Source of the DNA: Collimonas sp. PA-H2
GTDB taxonomy: Bacteria; Pseudomonadota; Gammaproteobacteria; Burkholderiales; Burkholderiaceae_D
Length of the DNA stretch: 64,000 bases
Assembly (NCBI RefSeq): GCF_002564105.1
Contig: NZ_PDBX01000001.1
Location: 1,798,001-1,862,000 of the forward strand
Reading direction: 5' to 3'
The position numbers and the translations under genes are program-made. Below, one piece after another: positions 1 to 11,267 of the stretch. The notes under the pieces were generated by a model. That model ran no database searches. It was not told the origin of the DNA and worked only from the letters and a program-made list of their open reading frames with translations. The first letter of the stretch is position 1. Each line of letters begins with the position of its first letter.

Positions 1-1444
<1,444 letters not shown>

Positions 1445-1775
1445 CTATAACTTTAGCCTCTAGCTGCGTTCACAGCTAAAAAGCGGTTATAGAGGTATTT
1501 CTATGAGTTTAGCGTTTGCCGTATCCAAAGTGTTATCGCATTCTCCATGCAGCTTGCGCCCATGGAGTCTTTTGAGAACTCTTTACATACTTTTTGATTT
1601 GATACAATCATACCCATCCACAACAATGTCTTGTCATGGACGAATCTTTACTACTTCTTCTAGATTGTTAAAGAACGGTAAAACCAGTGATCTTAAAAAG
1701 ACCAAACCTAAATCCCAGCGCGCTACTGCGCCGACTTAGGTTTGATATTTCTTGCTTCTTCTCACCAAGGAAACT
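1445..1775 (-). other. rRNA spacer between tRNA-Ala and 23S, with boxA
   Basis: About 330 bases between the tRNA-Ala 3' end and the 23S 5' end. No protein gene is seen. On the minus strand the block GTTCTTTAACA at 1676-1666 is a copy of the boxA antitermination signal, the same motif as in the leader ahead of 16S. The flanks probably form the 23S processing stem, which I did not fold in full. Confidence 0.8.
1666..1676 (-). promoter_or_regulatory. boxA antitermination signal in the 16S-23S spacer
   Basis: GTTCTTTAACA on the minus strand resembles the boxA consensus that binds NusB/NusE (S10) and keeps RNA polymerase processive in rRNA operons. An identical copy lies in the 16S leader. Confidence 0.75.
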
Positions 1776-1851
1776 TGGTGGAGGTTGACGGGATCGAACC
1801 GACGACCCCCTGCTTGCAAAGCAGGTGCTCTCCCAGCTGAGCTAAACCCCC
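1776..1851 (-). tRNA. tRNA-Ala (TGC anticodon)
   Basis: A 76-nt cloverleaf on the minus strand. It starts GGGGGTTTAGCTCAG and ends with an encoded CCA. The anticodon loop reads CTTTGCAAG, giving TGC for alanine, and the T-arm reads GGTTCGATCC. It sits in the 16S-23S spacer after tRNA-Ile, the usual order in proteobacterial operons. Confidence 0.98.
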
Positions 1852-1860
1852 GAAACTTTA

Positions 1861-1937
1861 TGGTGGGTCTGGTTGGGCTCGAACCAACGACCCCCGCGTT
1901 ATCAACACGGTGCTCTAACCAACTGAGCTACAGACCC
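1861..1937 (-). tRNA. tRNA-Ile (GAT anticodon)
   Basis: A 77-nt cloverleaf on the minus strand. It starts GGGTCTGTAGCTCAG, has the anticodon loop TTGATAA (GAT, isoleucine) and the T-arm GGTTCGAGCC, and ends with an encoded CCA. It lies nine bases upstream of tRNA-Ala in the direction of transcription. Confidence 0.98.
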
Positions 1938-2057
1938 GCTTGGATCAGTACGAGCCTACCATCAACTCCAGCGCTTTCACGCCGCAGCCTTTGACCGATA
2001 CCTGTTCTTCTTTATTAACAGACGATAAGTGTGGACGCTTAACTTTCATGCAAACTC

Positions 2058-3594
<1,537 letters not shown>

Positions 3595-4036
3595 ATCTCT
3601 GTTTTGTGGCATTGCTGCCTAGCATCTCTGCTATCGCTCACTCAAAATACTGACAGGCCACTTCTTTGCAGAAGCGCCTATTTTCTTCTTTTGTGAACAT
3701 TTAATGTTTTAAGTTATACGCTCCTGATTTACATCAGCAGCGCTGCACTTCCATCAAACGCCCACACTTATCGACTGTTAATTGTTAAAGAACCTTCTAC
3801 TTCGCGTCACCGTCTTACCGGTTCGCGTCGCTGTCAAATCGTTTTGTTTGTCAGCAGCAGAGAGATGAGATTATGTAGCGTTTCAAGTTTTTCGTCAACT
3901 ACTTTTTTACTTCTCACCGAAAAACTTTTTACTTCCAACACAACCTGCAACCCGCTTTTTTCCCCTCAAACTTCGCGCTCAAATCAGCCTCAATTCCTTG
4001 CTGCTGCTTCGCTTCTTTCGCGTCGTTCTCAACGGG
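3595..4036 (-). other. rRNA operon leader
   Basis: About 440 bases between the inferred rRNA transcription start and 16S. No convincing gene is present. It carries a boxA copy at 3783-3793. It also has a direct repeat of TTTTTACTTC (plus strand 3904-3913 and 3926-3935, spaced 22 bases). Leaders of this kind hold antitermination signals and the upstream arm of the 16S processing stem. Confidence 0.7.
3783..3793 (-). promoter_or_regulatory. boxA antitermination signal in the rRNA leader
   Basis: GTTCTTTAACA on the minus strand, about 190 bases ahead of 16S, matches boxA and is identical to the spacer copy. Confidence 0.75.
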
Positions 4037-4042
4037 AGGCGA

Positions 4043-4071
4043 ACTATAGCAACCCCCTCAATTCCCCGCAA
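4043..4071 (-). promoter_or_regulatory. rRNA operon promoter
   Basis: On the minus strand, -35 TTGCGG (4071-4066) and -10 TATAGT (4048-4043) are separated by exactly 17 bases. An A/T-rich block at about 4072-4105, directly upstream of -35, looks like an UP element. The bases after the -10 (TCGCCTCCCG) are GC-rich, as expected for a stringently controlled rRNA promoter. The start of transcription should be near 4036. The upstream gene bioC ends about 35 bases before the -35 and points the same way. Confidence 0.85.
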
Positions 4072-4105
4072 GTACTTTTAACCAAATTCTTTAAAATATT
4101 TCGAT

Positions 4106-5050
4106 TTACCTGCTTTTACCCAAATCCCAGCGCACGATGGACTCGCCGCTACCAGTAGTCTTTGGCACTGGGCGGAAGGCATGGCCATAGATGATCTCGA
4201 AGGTCAGCGGCAGTTTGCCGTCCGCCCGGCGGCGCGCTTCCAGCGCAGCTTTAAGGCGTACGCCTGCCTCCCTACTTAATAAGCCGCGGCCACGCGTCGC
4301 CAGAGGATTGCCGCCCCACGCTCTTACATCGGCCAACAGCTTATCCACCGTGTCATAGGTGACGGTAATCGTTTCCATATCCATGACCGGTGTAGAGAAA
4401 CCGGCATTGACCAGCATGTCGCCGAAATCATGCATGTCCACGAACGGCAATATATGAGCGCCGGCGTCGATGCCGGCAAATGCATTGCGCAGCTCTTTAA
4501 AGGTATCCGGCCCGAAGCAGGAGAACATCAGCAGGCCGTCCACCCGTAATATGCGGCGCCACTCGGCGAACACGCGGTCCGGCTGCGGATGCCAGTGCAG
4601 CGCCAGGTTCGACCAGACCAGGTCGACTGTGTTCGGCGCCAGCGGCAACTGGGCGAAATCGCCGCACAGCAGCGCCGACGACAACTGCTCGCCACTATTG
4701 GTAAACGGCAGCCACTTCTTTAATAAGCGGTTGACCGATAGCTGCGCACCCTGCCGTTGCTCTTTTGCTAACGACAACATGGCGGCCGAAGCATCCAGTC
4801 CGATAATCGCGGCATCGGCAAAGCGCTGCTGCAATGTATATATATCAGGGCCGGCGCCGCAGCCGGCATCCAGCACCCGCTGCGGCGTTAGTTTCACCAG
4901 AGCAAGGCGCTCGTGCATGCGGCTGGATATTTCCCGGCGCATGAACTCGGATTCGCGCACCAGTGCAGGCTGGGCAAACAGTTCGCGTACCCGGCGCAAG
5001 TCGATCGGGGCGCTTTGGCTGGTTTCAGAAGGAGGCAATGAGGTAGACAT
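4106..5050 (-). CDS. bioC: malonyl-ACP O-methyltransferase BioC
   Basis: A 314-residue class I SAM-dependent methyltransferase. Motif I (LDAGCGAGP) lies at about residues 60-68, followed by the acidic ribose-binding strand IIGLDAS and the later strand VDLVWSNLALHW. BioC methylates malonyl-ACP to start pimelate synthesis for biotin, and the N-terminal segment DLRRVRELFAQPA is typical of the family. The upstream codon at 5053 is TTG; the ATG at 5050 is chosen, though its ribosome site is weak. It is divergent from comF and lies just upstream of the rRNA promoter on the same strand. No other bio gene is in view, so a generic methyltransferase is the alternative. Confidence 0.8.
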   Translation of the reverse strand: MSTSLPPSETSQSAPIDLRRVRELFAQPALVRESEFMRREISSRMHERLALVKLTPQRVLDAGCGAGPDIYTLQQRFADAAIIGLDASAAMLSLAKEQRQGAQLSVNRLLKKWLPFTNSGEQLSSALLCGDFAQLPLAPNTVDLVWSNLALHWHPQPDRVFAEWRRILRVDGLLMFSCFGPDTFKELRNAFAGIDAGAHILPFVDMHDFGDMLVNAGFSTPVMDMETITVTYDTVDKLLADVRAWGGNPLATRGRGLLSREAGVRLKAALEARRRADGKLPLTFEIIYGHAFRPVPKTTGSGESIVRWDLGKSR

Positions 5051-5170
5051 CAAAATCCGGCAGGTGAGATGAAATGCGATAATCGCCAGTAGTTTACACG
5101 CTTGATTGTATGTAAGCTGACTGCAGTGTCCTGATTCAGTGCCCTGATTAACCAGAACGAGACTTGTCCT

Positions 5171-5926
5171 TTGCTATTCCCCCGACTGCGCCTATGGCCG
5201 CAACAGCAACTTGCCCGCATCCTGCGCGGCATGCCGTCCTGCTGCGCCTTATGCGGGCAGAACGGCAAGCGCGTGATTTGCGACGGCTGCAGCAAGCACT
5301 ACTTTGCCGACCGGCCGCGCCGCTGCGCCCAATGTGCAAATCCGCTGCCCCAGCCCGGCGGCGCCAGCCTGCTCCAGTGCGGCAACTGCCTGAAGCAGGC
5401 CAGGGCCTTCGACGCCACTATCGTTGTATGCGATTATGCAGCGCCGGTCGACCAGCTGATCCTGGCGCTGAAGTTCCGCGGCCAGCTGGCGCTGGCGCCG
5501 GTGTTTGCGCAAATGCTGAGGGATGCCATGCTGCTGCAGGCAACAGTCGCCCGCTTGGAACTGCCGGAAATATTGATGGCGGTTCCGCTCAGCGCACAGC
5601 GGCTGCAGCAGCGCGGTTTCAATCAGGCGCATGAGATAGCCAAGCCATTGGCGCGCCTGACCGGCATTCCCCTGCGCCACGATCTGTTGCAGCGTCAGCG
5701 CGACACCTTGCCGCAATCCATGGGGCTGGACCTGGAGCAGCGCCGCCGCAATTTGCGCCAGGCCTTTGCCATGGCGCCGGCGGCAAGCGCAAAAATCGGC
5801 GGCCGCCATATAGGCGTGGTCGACGATGTCATGACTACCGGCGAAACGCTGCACGCGCTGGCCAAGACCCTGCGCCGCCATGGCGCCCGCCGGATCACCA
5901 ATTTCGTCTTCGCAAGAACCCCTTAA
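5171..5926 (+). CDS. comF: ComF family phosphoribosyltransferase-like protein
   Basis: A 251-residue ComF-type protein. The N-terminal third has paired cysteines (CCALCG, CDGC, CAQC, LQCGNC) that form a zinc-ribbon region. The C-terminal part is a type I phosphoribosyltransferase fold with the PRPP loop VVDDVMTTGET at residues 216-226. ComF proteins act in DNA uptake and transformation in competent bacteria; the exact role here is unknown. The only start that keeps the residues ahead of the zinc fingers is TTG at 5171; an ATG at 5231 would shorten the protein by 20 residues. The stop directly abuts the trmL leader. Confidence 0.85.
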   Translation: MLFPRLRLWPQQQLARILRGMPSCCALCGQNGKRVICDGCSKHYFADRPRRCAQCANPLPQPGGASLLQCGNCLKQARAFDATIVVCDYAAPVDQLILALKFRGQLALAPVFAQMLRDAMLLQATVARLELPEILMAVPLSAQRLQQRGFNQAHEIAKPLARLTGIPLRHDLLQRQRDTLPQSMGLDLEQRRRNLRQAFAMAPAASAKIGGRHIGVVDDVMTTGETLHALAKTLRRHGARRITNFVFARTP

Positions 5927-5968
5927 GTGGCTTGCGTCGTCATTACTCTATATAGAAGGAGAAGCAGA

Positions 5969-6451
5969 TTGTTCCACGTCGTCCTGGTTGAACCGGAAAT
6001 TCCACCGAATACCGGCAACATCATCCGCCTGTGCGCCAATACCGGCGCGCAGCTGCACCTGATCGAGCCGCTCGGCTTTCCGCTCGATGATGCCAAGATG
6101 CGCCGCGCCGGTCTCGACTATCACGACTACGCCAGCATGAAAGTACATGTCGACTGGGATGCCTTCATTGCCAGCATGCGTGCGGCCGGCAGCTATGCGC
6201 CGGAGCGCATGTTTGCCATGACCACCCATGGCTCGACGCCGTTCGCCAGCCTGGCCTTCCTGCCGGGCGACGTCTTCGTGTTCGGTTCGGAAACCCGCGG
6301 CCTGGCTCCGGCGTTGCGCGAATCATTCGCGCCTGCGCAGCGCATCCGCCTGCCGATGCGGCCGGATAACCGCAGTCTGAATCTGTCGAATACCGTGGCG
6401 GTGGTCGTCTATGAAGCCTGGCGCCAGAATGGCTTCAGCGGCGGCGCCTGA
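5969..6451 (+). CDS. trmL: tRNA (cytidine(34)-2'-O)-methyltransferase TrmL
   Basis: A 160-residue SPOUT methyltransferase that 2'-O-methylates the wobble base of tRNA-Leu isoacceptors using SAM. The N-terminus VVLVEPEIPPNTGNI and the trefoil-knot motifs VFVFGSETRGL and LNLSNTVAVVVYE are diagnostic. The start is TTG at 5969, because AAGGAG at 5956-5961 sits seven bases ahead and the protein then begins exactly where the family does. An in-frame GTG at 5927 lacks a ribosome site. It follows comF by 42 bases, probably in one transcript. Confidence 0.93.
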   Translation: MFHVVLVEPEIPPNTGNIIRLCANTGAQLHLIEPLGFPLDDAKMRRAGLDYHDYASMKVHVDWDAFIASMRAAGSYAPERMFAMTTHGSTPFASLAFLPGDVFVFGSETRGLAPALRESFAPAQRIRLPMRPDNRSLNLSNTVAVVVYEAWRQNGFSGGA

Positions 6452-6490
6452 TAAACATTTCCATGAATAAAATCATAAGCGTGGCCGCAT

Positions 6491-6499
6491 TGCTATAAT
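6491..6499 (+). promoter_or_regulatory. extended -10 promoter ahead of the copper chaperone gene
   Basis: TGCTATAAT is a perfect -10 hexamer with an extended TGn element, 74 bases ahead of the next start codon. The -35 region (about 6471) is weak, as is common with extended -10 promoters. Confidence 0.5.
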
Positions 6500-6572
6500 C
6501 GTAAGTCAGGCTGCAGCAACCAACGCAGCCGCGCTGCAGGAACAATCTGCGCAATCTACTCAAAGGATCAGC

Positions 6573-7052
6573 ATGTCTTTACGTTCGGTTTCCCTGTTCT
6601 TCTGCGCGCTGGCGATCAGCGTGTCGGCCCATGCCCACGAATATACAGTCGGCGCTTTGCATATCGGCCATCCTTATGCCCGCGCCACCGTGCCGGGCCA
6701 GCCCAGCGGCGGCGCCTTCCTCAGCATCGAGAATACCGGCAAGGATGCCGACAAGCTGATCGGCGTCAGTTCGCCGGCGGCCAAGAGCGCGGAGATCCAC
6801 ACCATGTCCATGGACGGCAATGTCATGAAAATGCGCGAGGTCGGCGAGATTGAACTTGCGCCAGCCGCCACCGTCGACATGAAACCGGGCAACGGCTATC
6901 ACATCATGCTGATCGGCCTGACCCAGCCGTTGAAGGCGGGTGACAAGTTTCCGCTGACGCTGACTTTCCAGAAAGCCGGCAAAATCGACGTATCGGTCAG
7001 TGTCACCGACATGAGCGGAAAATCGGCTGAGGCAATGCATCAACAGCACTAG
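6573..7052 (+). CDS. periplasmic copper chaperone of the PCu(A)C family
   Basis: A 159-residue exported protein. A signal peptide (residues 1 to about 21, ending SAHA) precedes a cupredoxin-like domain. The copper-binding pattern of the family is visible: H at IHTMSMDGNVMKM and the later GNGYHIML, in the order H-M-M-H-M. PCu(A)C proteins hold Cu(I) and help deliver it to the CuA or CuB centres of cytochrome oxidase. The gene has its own promoter and terminator, so it is probably monocistronic. No sco or cox gene is adjacent. Confidence 0.88.
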   Translation: MSLRSVSLFFCALAISVSAHAHEYTVGALHIGHPYARATVPGQPSGGAFLSIENTGKDADKLIGVSSPAAKSAEIHTMSMDGNVMKMREVGEIELAPAATVDMKPGNGYHIMLIGLTQPLKAGDKFPLTLTFQKAGKIDVSVSVTDMSGKSAEAMHQQH

Positions 7053-7071
7053 GCAGCTGCCGCCGGCCCAT

Positions 7072-7101
7072 AAAAAAAGCGCGGAATCCGCGCTTTTTTT
7101 T
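7072..7101 (+). terminator. bidirectional intrinsic terminator
   Basis: A hairpin GCGCGG/CCGCGC with a three-base loop, flanked by an A7 tract on the left and a T8 tract on the right. It can end the copper chaperone gene on the plus strand and rfaE2 on the minus strand. Confidence 0.9.
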
Positions 7102-7119
7102 CGTCCCGTGCCACTGCCG

Positions 7120-7599
7120 TCACGCGCCTTGCCGCACCTTGTCCAGCAATTTGCTGGTCGAGCGGTCATGGGCAAAGGCGATGGCGACCACCTGGCCGCC
7201 GTAGGCCAGCACCGCCTGGCCTTCCGGAATCGCATCCATCTGATAATCGCCGCCTTTGACATACACGCCGGGCCGCGCTTCCTGCACCACCTCCAGCGCC
7301 GTATCTTCGTCAAACTCGACCACCAGGCTGACTGCTTCCAGCGCCGCCAGCACTGCCATGCGGTCGGCGCAGGTATTGATCGGGCGGTCATCGCCCTTGC
7401 CCAGACGTTTGACCGAGGCATCGGTATTCACCGCGACCACCAGCGACGCCCCCTGCTCGCGCGCCTGCGCCAGATAGGTGACATGGCCGCGATGCAAGAG
7501 GTCGAACACGCCATTGGTCAGCACCACCGGCTGCGGCAGAGCGGCAATCCGCGCCTTCAATTCGGCGCGGGTACAAAGCTTGTTTTCAAATGTAGGCAT
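7120..7599 (-). CDS. rfaE2: D-glycero-beta-D-manno-heptose 1-phosphate adenylyltransferase
   Basis: A 159-residue nucleotidyltransferase, the stand-alone second half of E. coli HldE. It adenylates heptose-1-phosphate for LPS inner-core synthesis. The nucleotide-binding motif TNGVFDLLHRGHV carries the HxGH signature, and KGGDY and the C-terminal DRSTSKLLDKV match the family. The ATG at 7599 gives the family N-terminus; the upstream in-frame codon at 7641 would add 14 residues read through a terminator. The kinase half (rfaE1) is not in this window. Confidence 0.93.
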   Translation of the reverse strand: MPTFENKLCTRAELKARIAALPQPVVLTNGVFDLLHRGHVTYLAQAREQGASLVVAVNTDASVKRLGKGDDRPINTCADRMAVLAALEAVSLVVEFDEDTALEVVQEARPGVYVKGGDYQMDAIPEGQAVLAYGGQVVAIAFAHDRSTSKLLDKVRQGA

Positions 7600-7608
7600 G
7601 GCGAATAT

Positions 7609-7633
7609 AAAAAAAGCCGCAACAACGCGGCTT
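7609..7633 (-). terminator. intrinsic terminator of the diiron protein gene
   Basis: On the minus strand, AAGCCGC and GCGGCTT form a seven-base-pair stem followed by a T tract. It lies between the diiron gene and the rfaE2 start. Confidence 0.85.
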
Positions 7634-7692
7634 GGTATCAATGAAGGTCCGGGAGGCAGCGTGGAAAATTTCGCCGCCGATGCTCCCGGTGA

Positions 7693-8547
7693 TCAGACTG
7701 CTTCGGCCGACTTCAGCGCCAGGCGCGCAACCACTTCCTTGCGATAGCGGTTCAGTTCCTGCACGGTGTCGAAAGTGCGTTCGAACAGCAAGGACATATT
7801 GTGCAGGATGCGATCGACCACTTTCTTTTCCCACACGCCGTCGAACTTGATCTGGTCGTCCAGCCAGCGCTCCAGCCATTCCGGATCCGGCAGGCGGCTT
7901 TGCACCGTGTCGTTCGGGAACAGAGACTGGTTAACGTGCAGATTGGTCGGGTGCAGCGGCTTTTCGGTGCGGCGCGCCGAAGCCATCAGGACGCCGATCT
8001 TGGCGAATGCGGCCGAAGCGCTGTCGCCGACTTCGGACAAGGCCTTCTTCATGTAGCGCAGATAAGCGCCGCCGTGGCGTGCTTCATCCTGGCTGATGAT
8101 CTTGTAGATCTGCTTGATCACCGGCTCGGTGTGCCAGTCGGAGGCGCAGCGGTACCAGTGATTGAGGCGGATTTCGCCGCAGAAATGCATCATCAGGGTT
8201 TCCAGCGCCGGCGCCGGATCGAATTCGAAACGCACATTGTCCAGCTCGGCTTCGGTAGGCACCAGCTCAGGCCGGAAGCGGCGCAGGTATTCCATCAGCA
8301 CCAGCGAGTGCTTCTGCTCTTCGAAGAACCAGACCGACATGAAAGCGCAAAAATCGCTGTCGCCGTGGTTATCACGCAAAAACATCTCGGTTGCAGGCAG
8401 CGCCGACCATTCCGTAATCGCATTCATACGAATAGTTTGAGCTTGTTCGTCGGACAGCTGGGTGGCATCAAACTTGTCCCATGGAATATCGGTCTCCATG
8501 TTCCAGCGGACTTGTTCAAGCGATTTAAACAGTTCTGGATACAGCAT
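7693..8547 (-). CDS. ferritin-like diiron protein
   Basis: A 284-residue helical protein of the ferritin-like superfamily. Two carboxylate-histidine motifs, EEQKH (about residue 79) and DEARH (about residue 155), plus further acidic residues in helices 1 and 3, predict a diiron centre as in acyl-ACP desaturases and ribonucleotide reductase-like oxidases. The substrate cannot be read from the sequence. The ATG at 8547 has AAGG just upstream; an in-frame TTG at 8562 is less likely. It is a single-gene unit ended by the terminator at 7609-7633. Confidence 0.75.
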   Translation of the reverse strand: MLYPELFKSLEQVRWNMETDIPWDKFDATQLSDEQAQTIRMNAITEWSALPATEMFLRDNHGDSDFCAFMSVWFFEEQKHSLVLMEYLRRFRPELVPTEAELDNVRFEFDPAPALETLMMHFCGEIRLNHWYRCASDWHTEPVIKQIYKIISQDEARHGGAYLRYMKKALSEVGDSASAAFAKIGVLMASARRTEKPLHPTNLHVNQSLFPNDTVQSRLPDPEWLERWLDDQIKFDGVWEKKVVDRILHNMSLLFERTFDTVQELNRYRKEVVARLALKSAEAV

Positions 8548-9169
8548 ACATACCTTAAGCAAGTGAGTTAACTGTTCGATTTTACCAAGAATTTGTTACA
8601 AGGCCGTTTATAAACCTGTCGACCGGCCCTTTTTTGCTGGAAATTTGGCTTAAATCACAACAAAGTCAATTGGTCGTTTAGAGTTTTCAGTCGGTCAGAA
8701 GCCGGTCCTCTGGGCTGTTTTACACGCCAGCTGCGGAAAAGCGGCTAGCGCCATCGGCTGCACCACGATAAAAATAGTTAGCCAAGCCGCCACTTTCAAA
8801 TCCGATTGTCCATTCTGCCGCGTATCACATTACAAGCCCGCATTCATACCGCCAGCCGGTGCACAAGCTATGTAGAAAGCGGCGGATGAAAATTGCGCTC
8901 ATTGGCTTGGATATCGTGCGCAGCTCGCCACGGCGAGGCCAGACTTCCGGTGCCGGCACCGGCTTCCTAGTCTTCAATCATCGCACTTATCTGACGCTAG
9001 TCAAGCTGTTCGAAGAACCGACATTGCCACAGTGGCAACCGGCACCTCATATCCAGTCATGATGACGAACGACATCCGCAACCCCCTTGGAACAAAGCGC
9101 CAATCTCACTCACTACGGTCTTCGCACTGCGTGCAACTTCCCAAGCCTGCGCTATCCGTGGCGTAGTCC
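8548..9169 (+). other. 622-base gap without a supported gene
   Basis: The only plus-strand frame of note (8889-9062, beginning MKIALIGLDIV, 58 residues) has no clear ribosome site, no recognised domain and ordinary composition, so it is not called. The left part must hold the promoter of the diiron gene (minus strand). No repeat or terminator was seen on the right, downstream of the PhaM-like gene. Confidence 0.5.
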
Positions 9170-9826
9170 TTATTTAGAAGCCGGTTTGATTTTCGCTGTT
9201 GCCGTTTTTGCCTTGCCGACGACAGCACCGCCGGCCTTTTTTACCACAGGCTTGGCGCTGCTCTTGGCATCTTTCCTGGCTGCCGTGCCTGGCGTCGGTT
9301 TCGCCGCTTTTTCCGTTGCCGCAACGCTGTTCACTGCCTGCTTGAACTGGCTTTGCAGCAGGTCCCACCAGGCATTGGCATTTCCTGCCGAGGGAGGGAC
9401 AGCAGCGGCATCCGGCGCTGGCGGCACCGGCGATTCCGGCTCATGCTCTTTCGCTGCCGGCGCCGCATCGGCATTTTGCGCCGCGTTCATGAATGAAAAC
9501 GGAAAACCCGAGGGCATGGCCCATGCATTCGCTGCCGGCTCATCGCCGTTTTCCTCTGCTGGCTGATTGACAGCGGTGCCCATTGCTCGCAGCGCCGACA
9601 GCGTCGCGCTCTGTACCTCGAGCGCCTGGATGGTGGTGCGCAGCATGTTCAGGTTGAGATTCAGCCATGACTCCACCGCCTTCAGATCGGTGATCTTCTT
9701 GTTGATCTCTTCCACCGACAAGGTCGGCACGACCATGCCCGGCACACCCATGCCGCCCCACATCTTCTTGATGAATTCAAGACTGTCCTGCATTGCGTCT
9801 GCTCCTGGAATATTAGAACCGCTCAT
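9170..9826 (-). CDS. phaM: PhaM-like polyhydroxyalkanoate granule regulatory protein
   Basis: A 218-residue protein. Residues 1 to about 85 match PhaM: the segment SLEFIKKMWGGMGVPGMVVP and the helix INKKITDLKAVESWLNLNLN. PhaM binds PHB synthase PhaC and DNA and helps place PHA granules on the nucleoid. The C-terminal 50 residues are rich in Lys and Ala (AAKPTPGTAARKDAK, VGKAKTATAKIKPASK), a histone-like tail suited to DNA binding. The middle is Ala/Pro-rich and probably disordered. The start at 9826 has GAAGGAGA eight bases ahead. Confidence 0.85.
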   Translation of the reverse strand: MSGSNIPGADAMQDSLEFIKKMWGGMGVPGMVVPTLSVEEINKKITDLKAVESWLNLNLNMLRTTIQALEVQSATLSALRAMGTAVNQPAEENGDEPAANAWAMPSGFPFSFMNAAQNADAAPAAKEHEPESPVPPAPDAAAVPPSAGNANAWWDLLQSQFKQAVNSVAATEKAAKPTPGTAARKDAKSSAKPVVKKAGGAVVGKAKTATAKIKPASK

Positions 9827-9871
9827 CGCCAATCTCCTTCAAGGAAAATCCATCTTACCGCTACTTCCGCC

Positions 9872-11170
9872 TCAGGGGCGCTGCATCTTGCAGGTAGTGG
9901 GCAGCGCCGTCGCCGCCGGCGCCAGATAGCGCTCGGTCTTGAAGCCGTAGCCGCTGCCTTCATTGTCAAAGCGGATGCCGCCGTCGGCAAGCTTTTGCAT
10001 CACCGCGACATACAGCGGCTGGATCAATTGATGGTCGCTGGCGCGCATGCTTGCTTCGTGAAACCTGCTTTTGTATTGCGCCCCTTCCAACGCTCGCGCC
10101 ACCGCTGCCGCCTCCGTCGATTGGGCCTTCTCGATGGCGCTCACCAGCATGTCTATCATGACATCCATGCGCAAAAACATATAGTCATCTTTCGGCTGCG
10201 GGAAGCGCTGCCGGAAACTGCGATAGAAAACGTCGCTGGCGGCATTCTGGACGCCGTCGGCAATATTAGGATGCCACTCTGCGACCGCACGCACCGTCCC
10301 CACACCCGCATCGCCGATGGCCGCCGGCGCCCCCAGGCTATTGGCATAGAAGGTATAGAACTTGAGGCGCAGGCCGGCTTCCTTGGCGGCTTTCACCAGC
10401 AGGGTCAGGTCATTACCCCAATTGCCGGTGATGACCGTATCAGCGCCGCTGGCGCGAATCTTGGCGATGTAGGGAGCGAAATCCTTGACCTTGCCGATCG
10501 GATGCAATTCATCGCCGACGATCTTGATGTCCGGCCGCGCCGCCTGCAGTTGCTGGCGCGCGGCCTTGGCCACCTGCTGGCCGAAACTGTAATCCTGGCC
10601 GATCAGGTAAACACTTTTTGCCTTGTCGTCGCTTTTGATGACTTCGACCAGCGCGTGCATGCGCATATCGGCATTGGCATCGAAACGGAAATGCCAGAAA
10701 CTGCATTTTTCATTGGTCAGCGCCGGATCGACCGCCGAGTAGTTCAGGAACAGCACGCGATTGTCAGGCGTCCGGACATTGTGCTTGTTGATTGCCTCGA
10801 CCAGTGCGCCGGCCACGGCAGAACTATTGCCTTCCAGTACGAAGGGGATTTTCTGGTCAGTCAATTGCTTTAACTGCAACAGGGCGTCTTCCACTCCTTG
10901 CTTGCTGTCGAACACGCTCAGGCTGAGAGGATGGCGGCCGTCCGGCAAGCGCACGCCGCCGCGCGCATTGACCTGCTCCACCGCGAAACGGATATTGTGC
11001 TCCACTGCCTCGCCGGCATTGGCAAACGGGCCCGACATGCCTTCGATCATGCCCAGCCGGATCGGCGCCAGCATGGCGGGAGCCGCGGCCAGGACCAGCG
11101 GCGGCATGAGCCCACCGGCCAGCATGAATGCCAGCGCCAGGCTGGCGGTAAAACGTGATTGCTGCGACAT
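9872..11170 (-). CDS. ABC transporter substrate-binding protein, branched-chain amino acid (LivK) type
   Basis: A 432-residue exported solute-binding protein. A hydrophobic signal peptide spans residues 1 to about 29 (ending VLAAAPA), followed by a type I periplasmic binding fold. It opens with IRLGMIEGMSGPFANAGEA, typical of LivK/Leu-Ile-Val-type receptors, and has the hinge motif YLIGQDYSFGQQ. The ligand may be an amino acid, amide or related small molecule. No permease or ATPase gene is nearby, so it may work with a distant transporter or as an orphan receptor. The ATG at 11170 is preferred over the TTG at 11176. Confidence 0.85.
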   Translation of the reverse strand: MSQQSRFTASLALAFMLAGGLMPPLVLAAAPAMLAPIRLGMIEGMSGPFANAGEAVEHNIRFAVEQVNARGGVRLPDGRHPLSLSVFDSKQGVEDALLQLKQLTDQKIPFVLEGNSSAVAGALVEAINKHNVRTPDNRVLFLNYSAVDPALTNEKCSFWHFRFDANADMRMHALVEVIKSDDKAKSVYLIGQDYSFGQQVAKAARQQLQAARPDIKIVGDELHPIGKVKDFAPYIAKIRASGADTVITGNWGNDLTLLVKAAKEAGLRLKFYTFYANSLGAPAAIGDAGVGTVRAVAEWHPNIADGVQNAASDVFYRSFRQRFPQPKDDYMFLRMDVMIDMLVSAIEKAQSTEAAAVARALEGAQYKSRFHEASMRASDHQLIQPLYVAVMQKLADGGIRFDNEGSGYGFKTERYLAPAATALPTTCKMQRP

Positions 11171-11267
11171 CGGCAACTATTCCAGTTTGATATAGGTCCA
11201 ATATTTTACGTTGTTTATTGCATACTCTTGCGCTGGAAGGAGTTAATCTGGACGGATCGTTTACACT

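Noticed and set aside
8889..9062. 58-codon frame starting MKIALIGLDIV
   Set aside because: No clear ribosome site, no domain and no supporting context; kept out of the gene list.
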